DNA of 62,000 nt from Acanthaster planci (GCF_001949145.1 NW_019091408.1:188702-250701), one strand, 5' to 3'; numbered from the stretch's first letter, positions 1-12,900 are shown. Numbers and translations are program-made. Notes: a model not told the origin generated them from the letters alone.

Positions 1-39
1 TAATTACCAGGGTGCACCCATAAAGGGTAAAAAAGGGGG

Positions 40-262
40 CATGTGGCCCGGTGATAAGGGTCTGTGGCTTCCAATCATTGGGTTGGAGGTTCGAATCCAG
101 GTGCTGACCGTAGTGTTGTGTCCCTTGACAAGCCACTTTACCTCTGCTTGCCTCTCTCCACTCAGGAGTATAAATGGGTACCAGCATTAGTTTGGGAAGC
201 AACCTACGATGGACTGGCATCCCATCTAGGGGGAATAGAAAAATATTCTCAGTCGTTTTAAA
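40..262 (+). repeat. tRNA-derived SINE
   Basis: A tRNA-like head with an A-box-like stretch near 48-60 and a near-perfect B box (GGTTCGAATCC at about 88-98) is followed by a body that reads like many animal SINEs: a stretch on the pattern TGTCCCTTGACAAGCCACTT, then GTATAAATGGGTACCAGC. This head-plus-body layout marks a retroposed SINE rather than a working tRNA gene, because the tRNA part cannot close into a full cloverleaf. The short open frames through it are not genes. Confidence 0.7.
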
Positions 263-1794
263 CCAAAAAAAACGGGAAATTAACACCGGCCTGCTGAGCC
301 AAAGTGGCTTGGACCAGACTTTTGAATTTATTGCTCTCCAAAGAAAATCACCCCTCTGGGGCCATTGCCATTTTGGTGATGTCGACAGTCCATTGCAAAA
401 TAGAGCGATTTGGAGGGCCCCGTTTGGTCCGATGCTTTCAGAAATACAAGCTGGTAGTCCTGCTTCTAGATTCCATCCTCCTTCATAACAAATCACTCAG
501 TCCACGTGCCACGAAACCAGTGCTCTAATAGCAGATAATTTCAAGTTGACAGCTGCAAACAGTGACTCGGTCCGCGTATGTAATTTTTTATCTATTTACT
601 GGCCTGCAACCATAAATTACTGGAATTTCCAGGGATTTTGTCAAACAAAATTTACATTTTCATCATTTCATTAGTCCTTTTATTTCTTTCCTTGTTTTTT
701 ATCACTTTTATTCTTTTTCACACAAAACAAATTCACCCCGGAAAAGTGAGAGTTCGCACGAAGCCATTTTTTTTCAAATGATGTCCCTCTACTTTCTGGG
801 TTTTTTTATGTTTTCAGTCGTAATTTATCAACTCTGCCCTCAGGTGGAACCCCTCTATACAAGGGAGTCTATCATGGCCTTTATTTGCATCTCTTGCAGC
901 ATTTTCAAAAGAAATTGTCAGGTACTTATCATGCTAATGAGCTCGGCAGAATTATCAATCTGCAGCAAAATGCACCCATAAACGCACAGCCTGAGACCGC
1001 CAGGTCCTATTCAAAATAACAGGGGATTTTACGTGATTTGCGCAATAAAATGCTATGAAGCCATTTTTGGAATGTAAAAAAATCCTCTATTTACTTTATC
1101 TGTCCCGTAGGGATTAGAAATAATGCAGTTGCAACATTTTGGGAGCACACGTAAACAAGAACAGGCAATGTAAGTGCGTTGCGCGTAATGCCATCCGTCG
1201 CTTCACTCATTGTTGCCCATACTTTTCAAAATCACGATTTTACGCGCAAGAGCGGTCTATGCGTTTATATGTCTGTGGTACTCACCCATTGATCTCTAGA
1301 TCAATGTACTCACCGCAGAGGCGCGCGTTTTGATGCGGAGCACGCTGAGTACGCATAACAAATTTATTCCTTGATGCCTTGGAATTCTTTAATTTTCATG
1401 TTTTTTCGTGGATAAAATAGCAAAATGAGCATGAATGGATGAGATAGACGGCATACAAGTGTGTTATGATATTCGGTAAACCATAAAAGCCCAACCCCCC
1501 AATTTGTGTCTTTACGCGCTGCTTCCAACAACTGCACAATTACCTGGAAATTTATGCCATTTGAGTATTTTGCATTACACATTGTGCTGCATGCACAATT
1601 ATTATAACATACGGAAAATAGCAAAACGGAAGTTGTCTATGCAGGTAACTTCGGCACTTCCGGTTGACGCAAGATCGAGCTCGCCCGCAGAGTTGGCAGT
1701 CCTTTGAGATTTGTGAGGAGGTCCATTGTGGTCTATGCTGATAGCGTTCATGCGATGCGACATTGGTTTATGCAGTGCATATGAATAATTTACT
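263..1794. other. Intergenic, no gene recognised
   Basis: AT-rich unique-looking sequence with many in-frame stops on both strands. The open frames are at most about 100 codons and show no domain, splice context or codon bias that I recognise. An ETS-like ACTTCCGG lies at about 1657-1664, but with no transcript start to tie it to I do not call a promoter. Confidence 0.5.
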
Positions 1795-1936
1795 GAAGCG
1801 TATAAAGGACATGACTGAAAAAAAATTTCTTCCTTCTATTTTGCCCGTGCGGATTACTATTTCAACCGGCGAAATACTAATCCGCCCGGGCGAAATAGCA
1901 GGTCCGATTTTTGCAGTCATGTCCTATATACGCCTC
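1795..1936. repeat. 140-bp hairpin (snapback) element
   Basis: The left arm (about 1795-1863) and right arm (about 1871-1936) are imperfect inverse complements around a 7-base loop. The innermost 15 bases differ by one, and the outer GCGTATA..GGACATGACTG stretch is also mirrored. This looks like a short non-autonomous DNA transposon copy or other snapback repeat; no coding capacity is seen. Confidence 0.7.
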
Positions 1937-2299
1937 CGTAGAACCCGCTCACAGACATGCCATTGTTGCCACCACTGATCTGCCACAGACATGTCTGTGA
2001 TTGTTGCACATTAAGAATAGCGCCATCATCCGGTACTTCTTAGTTATTCCACGCCTCGCCATTAATCTACGAAACAAGATTCAAGGTACATGAGGTAACG
2101 TAACGTGTTTCAGTTTCACGCTGTGCGTTGTATTTTGTCTCAGATAATTGTCTCGCTGTCATAATTGCCTTTTCTCTCGTTCGAAAATGTTGTATCCTCG
2201 TACGTAATGTATCATTGTTGAAATGATATATTTGAATGGAATTTACTGGAATTTTTAAGAGAAAGGGGAATCCAGCGAGTTGTCCGGAAACTAGGCAAA

Positions 2300-3262
2300 T
2301 AGGCCTGATGCTAGCTCTACTGACATGACTGAGTGGAGCGTTAGTAGTATTGCTCTAGCCCCAAACTGGGGCCAGTCTACTGCCAGACTCGCCCCACAGC
2401 GGTCCAGTCAAAAAGTGGGGACTCAGCGAAAATGCCTTCTATGAAACACCTTTTGCGTGTATGGGTCACTCACCCCATCATGATCACCCCATCTGGAGTA
2501 TTATTAGTACTAGCCCATTACTTTGGGAAGATTGTAAAATTTTGGTTTCGATTTGGCATGTTTGGGCCATTCATTTACTACAGCGACTAGCTCCCGATTG
2601 CTGGTCAATGCCAAACACGGTCAGGATCTGTTTGATCTGGGAACCAAACAGTGTTATTACATGTACCTACAGTAGATCCCCAGAGCTAGACATTGCCAAT
2701 GAATGTTGATGAATGATGAACCGAAATGCATATGGTGCTCGGGATCGAGTGTGATCTCCTTGCCAGACATAGCGTGGCATGTGTGGAGCGCACACCATTC
2801 ACTTGTCCAATCCCCATCCCGCATGATGTTGACATGCACCCATGAAAATACCCAACAGCTGTTATTTTCGACACATTCATTGCATTCATGTACACACACA
2901 AGGCTTCATTACACTGTTGCTGATAAAGCAGCAGTTCGGATCACTGTCTCTAACACTGTCTGGTTAAACGAATGGCCCAAATCGAAAGCAAAATTTCACG
3001 GACTTCTACAAATTGGAAATTACCCAAACTAATACATCAGAGTATTGATGGGAGAGTTATCCATACACGTAAAGGGGTTTCATAGAAGGCATTTTCACTT
3101 AGTCTCCACTTTTTGAACGGACAGCTGTTGGGCCTAAGATATGAAAGGAGTCCAGTAGACTAGCCCCCAGTCTGGGGCTAGTATTGTTCTTTTTCAAATT
3201 TTGGACAAGATCGGTCATACTACCAACACTCCACTCAGCAAAGCTAGACTAACGCTAGGCCT
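2300..3262. mobile_element. 1-kb foldback element with long terminal inverted repeats
   Basis: The first 290 bases or so (about 2300-2590) match the reverse complement of the last 300 (about 2965-3262) at clearly above-chance similarity. Shared blocks include the outer TAGGCCT, the AGTGGAG core, AATGCCTTCTATGAAAC and TTTCGATTTGG. The centre of about 370 bases is not repeated. The outer ends are followed by TA, so a TA target duplication is possible. There is no transposase; the open frames inside are incidental. This is most simply a non-autonomous DNA transposon of foldback type. Confidence 0.7.
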
Positions 3263-5032
3263 ACACTCCATCCAGTGTCGTGAAATTTTAGGGAAAGAGT
3301 TCCAATGAAACTTCCGTATACGGACACCACTTTTCGCTACATGCATATGCATAAACCTGTAAGACTGTAAACCTGTAAGAAGTGTTTTCTAAGTAAACGA
3401 CTTGGTTTTTCCCTCCAAAATTGAACTTTGCTGGACATGTTTTTGCTTTCTGAAGGCTAATCTGCTAATTTAGTAATAGGCTCTACTAACGTGACTAACG
3501 TTACTATAAGGAATAAGGAACGGTCACTATAAGGAATAATGACCGTTACTGCACTGGTGTTGATAATATGGAACTCTTCCCAATTTGAGCCACAATTGTC
3601 CGGGAATTGGGCAGTCCCTCAGTGGATGTCAGACAACTTGACTGTCATGAGTGTTTGCTAACTTGGCACAACTTGACCGCTCAGACTACTTTACCATTGG
3701 GACAAATCGACTTTATGCCAAGTTGTCCATTAAGACAATTCGACTTTTACATGTTTGACACAAGCTTGGCTAGAGACAACACAACAATCTGATCATGTGT
3801 GTTGTCTACATTACATAGGTTCAGGTACGTGACATTGCATGATCTTGGACACTGTGAATTGCGGACATGTTGCATCGTACCAATTGCATGCATGCACCAG
3901 TAGTGTTTTTTAACTGCCGGGTACCATTTAATCCGGGGCCTTTTTAAAAAGCATGCTTCTATATTCGGCACAGGAAAATCTGCCATTCAACATCATATGG
4001 TTGTTTTTTTTTGTGTGATGTACCAAAGTGGAAATTTTGTGCAGTCGATATCATCAGTCAACAAATCGACATATTTTCACCTGAACTAAACAAAAAACAC
4101 TCTTAAAAACACATGGAACATTTAGTTTATATATTTTTCTCTAATACTTGAAATTTGAAGGAAATTTGAAGACTCACATACTTTAAACTGTGATCTGCAA
4201 AAAGTGGTCATCCAGTGCGTTGGCGCCAGTTGTTGATGTTTGATGCTTGCTACCACAAGAATCGTGGCAGTTGAAATATGCTGAAAAAGTCATGTTTGCT
4301 AATTGTTTTGGCTGAAAAAGGTCACAGATTTTCTGACGCTTTTCTTTATTTTTACAGGCCAATTTTTTATTCCGAATTCCCATTTTTTAATAAATGTATC
4401 ACTTGATATTTGACCGAGAAAGTGGAATTATACATCATATTAAAGCTCTTTTTATGCTCTTTACAATGGTACCAAATTCAAGTAGATAAAATAATTTTCA
4501 AATCTTTTGTCACATACCTACATTACGCTGTATTCAAATACATTTGCGAGCTGGTCAGTGCCAGTGCAAGTTATGGCCTAAAGATGTATTTGGTCCTTGT
4601 GTGCGTCACGTGACATTGCAACTCTACTCAGACCTAGCATGGGGTGGCCTAGTTAACAGATGGCACTGCGGCACGGCATCATCCCCTCCCTGGAACTGCC
4701 CCACTCGGTCCTACATTTGCCCAATTTCCTGATGCCAGCGTGGTTTTCATAATGTACAAATTGTCAAAGGCCTACTATGAAGCCCATAGTGTTAGTTTTA
4801 AACAGGATGAATTTGCCGCATTTCACACGTTACAACACATAACTTGGCTGAGCAGACAACTTCTCACAACGGACGACTTGTTTACATAGAAAATACCCAT
4901 AACTTTTCAGACCAGTCTCAATAGGGTTTGTGCACCAGGTGTCAAGTGATGCCCATGTGTAGAACTCTTTCTGAAACAAAAACAGAAAAAGAATGTGCAC
5001 ATTGTGTAGGAAATATTCTAAGGGCCATGTAA
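3263..5032. other. Intergenic, no gene recognised
   Basis: AT-rich sequence with short frames only. A local near-duplication of TCACTATAAGGAATAA occurs at about 3505-3540. No exon, RNA gene or promoter can be supported. Confidence 0.45.
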
Positions 5033-5137
5033 AGTGATACAGTATATGTGACTGGTATGGTGGCATGAGTGATACAGTATATGTGACTGGTATGGTGGCA
5101 TGAGTGATACAGTATATGTGACTGGTATGGTGGCATG
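5033..5137. repeat. Tandem repeat, 3 x 35 bp
   Basis: Three identical 35-base units sit at 5033-5067, 5068-5102 and 5103-5137, each beginning AGTGATACAGTATATG. The lack of divergence suggests a recent expansion. The minus-strand frame across it, with a repeated HTSHIYCITHATIPV-type peptide, is a by-product of the repeat. Confidence 0.9.
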
Positions 5138-6978
5138 AGTTCAAGATCAGGTTATTTACAAATGGCCTCATAAGTTAATTTCACTTTTAGACACAAACTC
5201 AGTACTACTCTAGGTAAGGCCAAACAAAATAATAGCTGTGCTTCTGCTTACCCGCCCCAACCTAGCAGATCGTGCTGACGCCTATATCTTTTCATTAAAG
5301 AAGAAATAAAAATCAAAAGTACTATTGCCAACCCTCATGCTTATTTCAGGGGTGTGAAATCTCTGCTTTTTTGTTGAGTATGCTGAATTTCATTTTCCAT
5401 TTTTGGGCCATCGACAGGCCGGTTTTTCCTCCTTTTTCTCCAGTTTTTTCTTTTTCTGTCGACACAACATGACAGCCAGGCCAAACTTTGCACGTCCTCG
5501 TTCGGACACGAAATAGTACTGGAGCTCTGTAGTTCACGCAACTGATATCTACTGTACATGTACAGGCATGTGTACAGTACGTGCATACAATGATGCGTAT
5601 CTGCAGCTCAAATCACAAGCCTTGTGTGTAAACAGCATTCTGGGACCTAGTCTGGATACCAGACCCAATGATTCCAACTACTCTCCGAATCAGGGGTCTG
5701 GTATTACCGGATGTCCACGTAATCAAGACTGAAGGAATGCCTTCAGTTTTCCGGAAATAGCCGAAATATTCTGAAGTTGTCTCATCTATTTTTGGCATGT
5801 TCTGATGGTACTTTAGATGTTCGGTTATTCTTAGCTGGGTAGGTAAGCTTGCTGTTGAACGTAAACTCCTGTATCCTAATGGCAGCTGTTGATCCTACAA
5901 TTTTTGACTTTTCACTGAAATTGAAGGTGAAATCAATGTCAGGCAAAATGCAGAATATAACCCCTGACCCTTGCATCATATCTATTTATATCCATGGGTG
6001 ATGCCTGACCTAAGATTTTTTATCAAGAGCTGTCGGGGAATCTTTGGGCAGGGAACCAGACTACCATCCGTTCACTGTGCTGTGATTGGCTGCCAATGCA
6101 ACATTGATATTCATACATGTATCAGTGGGACTCATTACAGCCGTTCCTGTGTGAGCGGAAGTACATTGTAGTGACTAACAATCTCCACTGTACACTTGTG
6201 GATTTATGGCTTGAAATAAGGTTAGTACATTTTCCCTTTCCCCAATAGAGGTTTTCATGACAACTGGCGTGGGCATGCAAAGTTATTGTGTCGCGCATCA
6301 TCACACTGGTTTTAAGTGTTGTATGTACAATATACATGGGTTTATCCTCTTGTACTTTGACAGGGTAACCTTGTCTGTTAAAAAACGCTATTATCAAGGG
6401 CCCTGATAAAACTTAGAAAAGTCAGTACAAATGAATTTACAACAATAGAAAAACACATTAATTTTTTACAAGCTTTCAAACAATTTTGGGACATGAACTC
6501 ATCAAAATGTCACTACAACGTAAATGTACATTGGATACAATCTTTGACAAGACTGATCCTCAAATCTGCAGGAAAAAACAGTGGATGGAGTACACCGTAG
6601 TCAAGTGACACATGATACTATGTACTATGTCTGTGTTGTGCAGAGGGAGAAGTGGAAGGGATGTTTGACTGTCTGTGAGTGTTATAGCAACAGGAAGGTC
6701 AATGGGACAAATGTCCATTTTGAACGAATTGGGGGTAAAAATGGAAAAGCACCCAAAGGTCATATTTCTGAAAACTCTGGCCGCTCATACAAGTTGTTGG
6801 CAAAATGAGAGTGCTGTATACCTAGTGATATATTCAATAAAGTCGATAGGTACATGTATGTACCTTTTTGTCTGAGGATGTGAACCGTTGCATGTGGAAC
6901 CAAGTGTATGATGCAGATGGGATATTTGGAAGTAAGTTAAATAAATTCCCTTAAATGACATTTTTATAACCTTATCAG
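5138..6978. other. Upstream flank of the PHF20-like gene
   Basis: No coding exon is supported. A short inverted pair (TACCAGACCC near 5657 and GGGTCTGGTA near 5694) forms a hairpin of about 55 bases. A CCAAT-type ATTGGCTGCCAAT occurs at about 6085. The promoter and any 5' untranslated exon of the downstream gene may lie here, but I cannot place them. Confidence 0.35.
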
Positions 6979-9900
6979 GGCCAAAACTAGGAGGAGCAGT
7001 GGAAAAAGAAAAGCACGAGGCAACAATATGGCCGATGAATCAGGAGTACTTGGCGCCAGTGGTATGTTGAGGCCTTCTGCAAACAAGGAGGATGAACAAA
7101 AGGCGCCAGTGTCAGAAAAAACGACAGAGGAGATAGATGTGGAAGGAACCTCCGATGAAGAAGTTGAAGACAGTAGATCAACAACCAGCCCAACAGCTGA
7201 CAAACTCGCACAAACTCCCAAAGAGAGCTCTCCGAAAGAAGGTGGAGATAGGCGGAACTCTGGGGCAGATTCGACAGAGAAGCACTCAGAGTCTCCACTA
7301 CCTCCTAAACAAGAGCTTGAGAAGCAGGCGAGCAGTCCTGCTGGAAAGTCACTTGAAAGTGCCCCAGTTGAGAAACTGGATAGCGGGATACCGGAACAGA
7401 ACCAGGGAACATCAGTTGGAAACAATAAGCTTGAAAAGGATCAAGTTTCTCAAAGTGAGAAGAAAGACACTTCTGAGGAGCATACATCTGGACCTAGTTA
7501 TAAGGAAACTTTGGAGGGCAGTGGTGATGAGAAAATAGCAGAAGCCCGCATTTCCGGCTCTGGTGTTGTTGTGATACCCAAATCAGACAGCAGAAAGGAG
7601 ATATCTGCTCAGATGGCTCCAACTGATGCTCAGTCAGCAGAAAAGACGTTGGAGGTTGAAGTAAAGGGTCTTGCCAAACCACAGAAGTTGAAGACCTTTG
7701 AGGATGCGTTCAAAGCCAGCATAGGGAAGTTGAATGTTGAAGCTCCACGTCCAAGAAAAGTAATAAAACCATTTGGAAATTTCATAAAGCAGGTTGGTGG
7801 TGCTGCTCCAGGACCTTCGAGTGAGACCTTTCACCTTCGCCAGAGAGACAATGAAAAGGTTATCAATGTGACAGAGAAACAAAAAGGTCAAAGTTCTAGC
7901 TCTGGCACGGAGAAGAGTTCAGGCAGTCAGCAAATTTCTAATCAATACCTGACAAAAAGCCCAAAAATAGATGCTACAGATAATCAAAAATTTGATGCGG
8001 ACATGTTTGAAGATGAACGTGATAATTCAAGGGATATTGACAATTTCAGCTCCGACTCCTCGTCAACTATCATTGACATTGAGCTGACTGCCAAAGAATC
8101 CACTGAAGAGGAAATTTCAGGGAAACCGAGCAGGCCTAAAGTGGCCTCTCAGCCAACTGTAGAATCACAAAGCCAGGAAAGCAAACCAGTGGTTGCAGAG
8201 AAAGAAAAATCTGCAAGTAAGGCCAGGACCAGGGAGTCCACTTCCAAGCCCAATCCCACCTCCGACACCAGTTCAGGGGATGGAACATCAGAGGAACAGA
8301 AGAGCCCATCAACAAAGCAGCCATCAAACGAAAATGCAAATACTGGAACGAAACATTCCAAGGAAGAAGGTGACACCAAAAGCTCAGGTTTGGAGAGAGC
8401 TAAAGTCTCTGATTTGACGAGACACAAGGGAAATGGTGACCACGACAGAAAACTGGAGAAAAGACGGGAGCTTCTGAGGGCAAAACATGCGGCGGATCAG
8501 CCCCGAATGAAACCAGAGACGAAAGGAGATGGTAAAGCCAAGTTGAGGGAAAGATCCAAGAGCGAAGAAAGCCCAACTTCCCAGGCCAAGAAGTACCGTG
8601 TCTCCAAGCACGGGATTGTCCTGCAGCCGGGGATGAAGCTGGAGGCAATGGACTACTCCAAAAAGTGGTAAGATTTTGAAGCATCCTCAAAGTTTACTTG
8701 GGCCATTTTTTATTTTGCCGAGGAAGGTACATGTACATTTGTAGTTGTAGAGTTCTGCCATTATTTCATTGGGGTTAGATGCCCACTTTAAGGTTTCAGT
8801 GCAAGGAATGTTGTCAGTTTCCTGCAGAGTGGCAGAATTTGGAGGATTCAGGAAAGTTTCAAGCAAGTATGGTCAAGGAGTTAGGGTTGATCAAATGATG
8901 TTCTTCTGAAACAGAAAGTCACTTGACAAAGGTAGATAATACTTTTAGGTACAACCATTTGGGAAAAATCTTTGCCTTGAAAGAAATATGGTTCTTGAAA
9001 GAACCGACGGAGAACAGTGTTTGCCTTCAGCAAAAGAGGTACATGTATGGGACTTGCTGTTCATCTTCAGCACTCCTGTCCAATCACACTGTTCAAAGTG
9101 TCGAGAAAATATTCTTGCCATTGGTTCTCTCTAGAACCACTCCTCCAAGAAGAGATATGCCCCATGGTTGTATCCCAAACTGTTATTCTGCTTTAGTCTT
9201 ACCTTATGCAAAGCTTCAGATCCATCACATGTGTGAGACGGCAGAGTCCAAGGTAGGGTGCATAGTGATACTGGATCTTATACACGTGTTGGTCCGGATT
9301 GGATTCTTATCCATTGAAAGAAAATAAGAAGTGAGTCCAGGAGAATGCCCCTGCTCCTGTCCCCTACATGTGATGATGCGGCAGTAGTTGACTTGTGCAC
9401 CAATAGGTACTTGGCCAGGATTGTGAACGTGGACGAGACTGACAACACGGTCCTGATCCACTTTGCCGGCTGGAACTCCCGATTTGACGAGTGGCTGGAG
9501 TTTGACAGTGATCGGCTGCGGCCTCTGGCCAGGGTCTCGGCCCGTCGAGAGACAGCCAAAGAAGTCAAAGCACTAGGGGTAAGGTCTTTTCTACGTACAT
9601 GTAAATATCCGGAATTGGTCTTAAATATAAAAGAAAAATTGCCATGATAGGAGAAGTGCTGGATGAATAGCCACCTTAAGCAGAAGCACCCCCTTATCAG
9701 TTGAAAAGAGCCATATTGGTCGGTAGTGTTCATTTTGTTGGTAGTTTTGCAACCGTAACGTGCATTTTATCATCATTCGTGAACCAGTGAAGTTTAGTTC
9801 CAACCAAAGGAGCCTCTGTTGCTGAGAAAATTGCGCCCTCTCTTGGTCCAGCTCAAGGCTCATAAAGACTAGCTAGAAGCAGGTTGTTCTAGGGCCTGTG

Positions 9901-12900
9901 AAATGAAAGGAGCATTTGTAAGTGGGGAAGAGTTCTATTTCCCGCAGTAATGCTACATTAGGAACAGTTGTACCTTCCTCTTGACTGCAAGTTGTGTTTG
10001 TAACTGCAACCCACTTAAGTTTCCAAATTTGCATCTTCAAGGTGTTAGGTGGGTAAAGATTGAAATTCTAGTTACTTTACTGTTTTTTTTTTTTTGACCT
10101 TTTAACTCGGGTCATTTTTATGCATTTACACAATTAATATCAGCTGTTTACTGTGTTAGGAAAGTATATGAAGAGATTTAATAATCTGTTTGGAAGTGCT
10201 TTTTATAAAGAAATTTTCCCGAGTGTTTTACAATTTCAGTAATTCTGAGAACAAGACCATAAAAGCACATCTTGTCTTAAGGCCATCATTACCAAGACAG
10301 CCAAAATATTCTGTCATAAAATCTGAATGTTCAAAACCACTCACATTTTCTCACAATATTCCACAGGGCTATAGGGTTGGGGACGAAGTTCTGGCGCGGT
10401 GGTCAGACTGTCGCTATTACCCTGCCAAGATCCTAGGGATCAAGACCAACGGCTCCTACCGGGTGCTCTTCTATGATGGGATCGAGAAGACAGTCATGGG
10501 CATCAACGTGCGGGACATGCCCGAATCCCTCAAATCTCAGGTTGAAAATTTTCACGTCTATTCACAAATGGATGGATGTGACCTGCAAACAGCTTGGGCC
10601 ATACTGACACTTCAGCTTGGGACAAATTTGGCCTCAGCTCTAGCTCAAGAGTTATATGGAAGCCATGACAATCAAGACCCAAATGCACCAATATTTGGCA
10701 TCGTATTATAGGATTTGATTTTCCTGAAACAAGTACAAAACTCATATTGAGCCAGAGTCCCTACAAGTAACATCTTAAAAGTCCCTGAAGTCAAAGCAGG
10801 ATGGAGCCAAGCTTTAAAACCAACTTCTAACATTAACCACTTCCTGCCGGGGACTCCAGAATTGGAGAAGTATGGTTTATATGCTTGGCAGGGGTCTCCG
10901 AACTCGGATAAAGGAAACAGGGCCCTGTAACAAAAGACCATACTCCGAACAAAAGACCAGACTGCTGGGCATTACCAAAATTTTTCACTCTCAAAAGTGG
11001 TGATAATCCAGCCTTGTTTTGAAACCGTATACCAGGGTTTGGGCATTGAGAACGAGCGGATTACCACCGGGGATAAAAACGCTCCACCACCGCAGCAATG
11101 AGCCACACAGCACCGCTGCACGCTAATCTGGCCCCTATTGAAAAGAGGTCAGCAGTGCACTGNNNNNNNNNNNNNNNNNNNNNNNNNNNNNNNNNNNNNN
11201 NNNNNNNNNNNNNNNNCGTGCGGCTATAAGTGACCGTTAAATGAAATGATGAATTTTCGAAGGATTTTGAAAACGGAAAAAATGATAGTCATGCCGGCCC
11301 AGCATCATCAACATTGAAAAATGCCCCGGCATGAAGTGGTTAACCTTCAAATTGTCACCAACCAGAGATGTTAGCACTCTTACTAAGTTGGAATTTGGCC
11401 TCATTTGGTCAGGGAACAATCTACAATTTTAATTTTTTTTTTGCCACAGTGAAATTTTTTTGTCCACAGACATTTGAAGGTGTTAATCTTCCTCAAGTTT
11501 TGAACACGTCAAACCCTTCATATACCACAAATGTTCGATCTGATTTGGCAGTTTCGTATTTGTGTTTACTCTCACTCCTATTGTACTTGCAGCTGTATAA
11601 CTCGCCTTTTTTGTGTTTCCTTCGCAGCAACTCTTCAGTAATCTGGAGCACCAGTTCCGAGCCCTGGTGAACAAGAAGCGCAGGAGCTCCAGGGATGCTG
11701 AGGGTAAATCTAAGGAAGCTCGATTATCAAAAGGTATCGATCGATACATTATCAACAGATATACCACCAGTGTTTGTTCAGCTGGGTTCAAATTCATCAG
11801 CTTGAGTTCACCTTCCTTTCAAATTTTTGGTGTCTTTTTCAATAATGTGAACTCCTGTCCTGTATTACCCACCTGTACTTTCTTCTAAAATACATGTAAC
11901 TGGCTTAAAGTTATCTTGTATGTCAAAACTCCCTTTTCCACTAATTTCCAATCATTTCTGACATCTCTCAAACTAAAATTGGCTTGCCCACTTCCAGTGC
12001 TGTTGTTGTAAACTGTCATTATCAAAATTCACAAGTGCTACGTTTAACAGAGGAATGTTAATATTCTTCCTGCCTTCATTGAAGTCAGGAAAAGCTAGCC
12101 TAGTTAGCAGCTGAGGAGTATGTGATTGGTTAATACTTGTATTGAGTCTTCAAGATGGCATGAGAGATGGACCATTTTTAGAAAGTGAAGTTGAGAAAGT
12201 TTCAAGACTTTGATGTCATTGCTGTCCCTACTCACCGTACCCCTAAACATTCCTGAAAGCATCTCGGCTCCTTGGGAAGCATACAGCTTGTTGCAGCCAT
12301 TTAGAATACTATAAAGACTCTGCCCTGACAGGTGTGCATTTTTACTCCCGGCTGAAGCGGGGCAAGTGAGGGTAGAGTGACTGGCTCAAGGTCACAGCAT
12401 GTAACCAGCCACTGGATTCAGACTCCTGACCTCGTACTGGAGAGTTACAAACCCTAACCACTGGGCCTTGTACCACTGTTTCTTTGATTAGAATGTGTAA
12501 CTCGTTCTTTCTGTTTATGCCCAGAATCACTGTCAGGCAGCAGGCCGTCCAGCCCCATTCAGCAACCGCAGAAGCGACGCCACCCATCTACTAACCAGTC
12601 CCCGGCTTTGAAGCCAGCCAAGCGCAGTCGACAAGATTCGAGCCGTTCCCAGAAAGCACAGAAGGTTTTAAAACACTGTCTTGCCTTAATGGAAATGATA
12701 TGGATAAAAGATCGAGGACCTGCAAACTTGGGTTCCTTGATGCATTTTTACACTCAAAGTAGCACTCATAACGATAATCGAGCAGAACACTGTGCATGTG
12801 TGATGCATCTTTTGTGACACCTGTGAGGAGACCAGACAGCAATGTTGCCATCGACCTTACACTACTCGATTTACATTTTTATTCCTGGTCACTTGCAATA

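Noticed and set aside
48-125. tRNA gene
   Set aside because: B box is good but the head cannot form a full cloverleaf and a SINE body follows.
2703-3032. 109-codon plus-strand frame
   Set aside because: It lies in the centre and arm of the foldback element, with no domain or splice context.
6888-6931. Possible exon ending at a GTAAGT donor at 6932, just before the PHF20-like acceptor
   Set aside because: It would leave an intron of about 47 bases, unusually short, and the exon shows no coding pattern.
10541-10711. Frame running on from Tudor 2 (VENFHVYSQMDG..)
   Set aside because: It begins at a CAG|GTTGAA donor, has no counterpart in the family, and the next exon continues in the same phase; read as intron.
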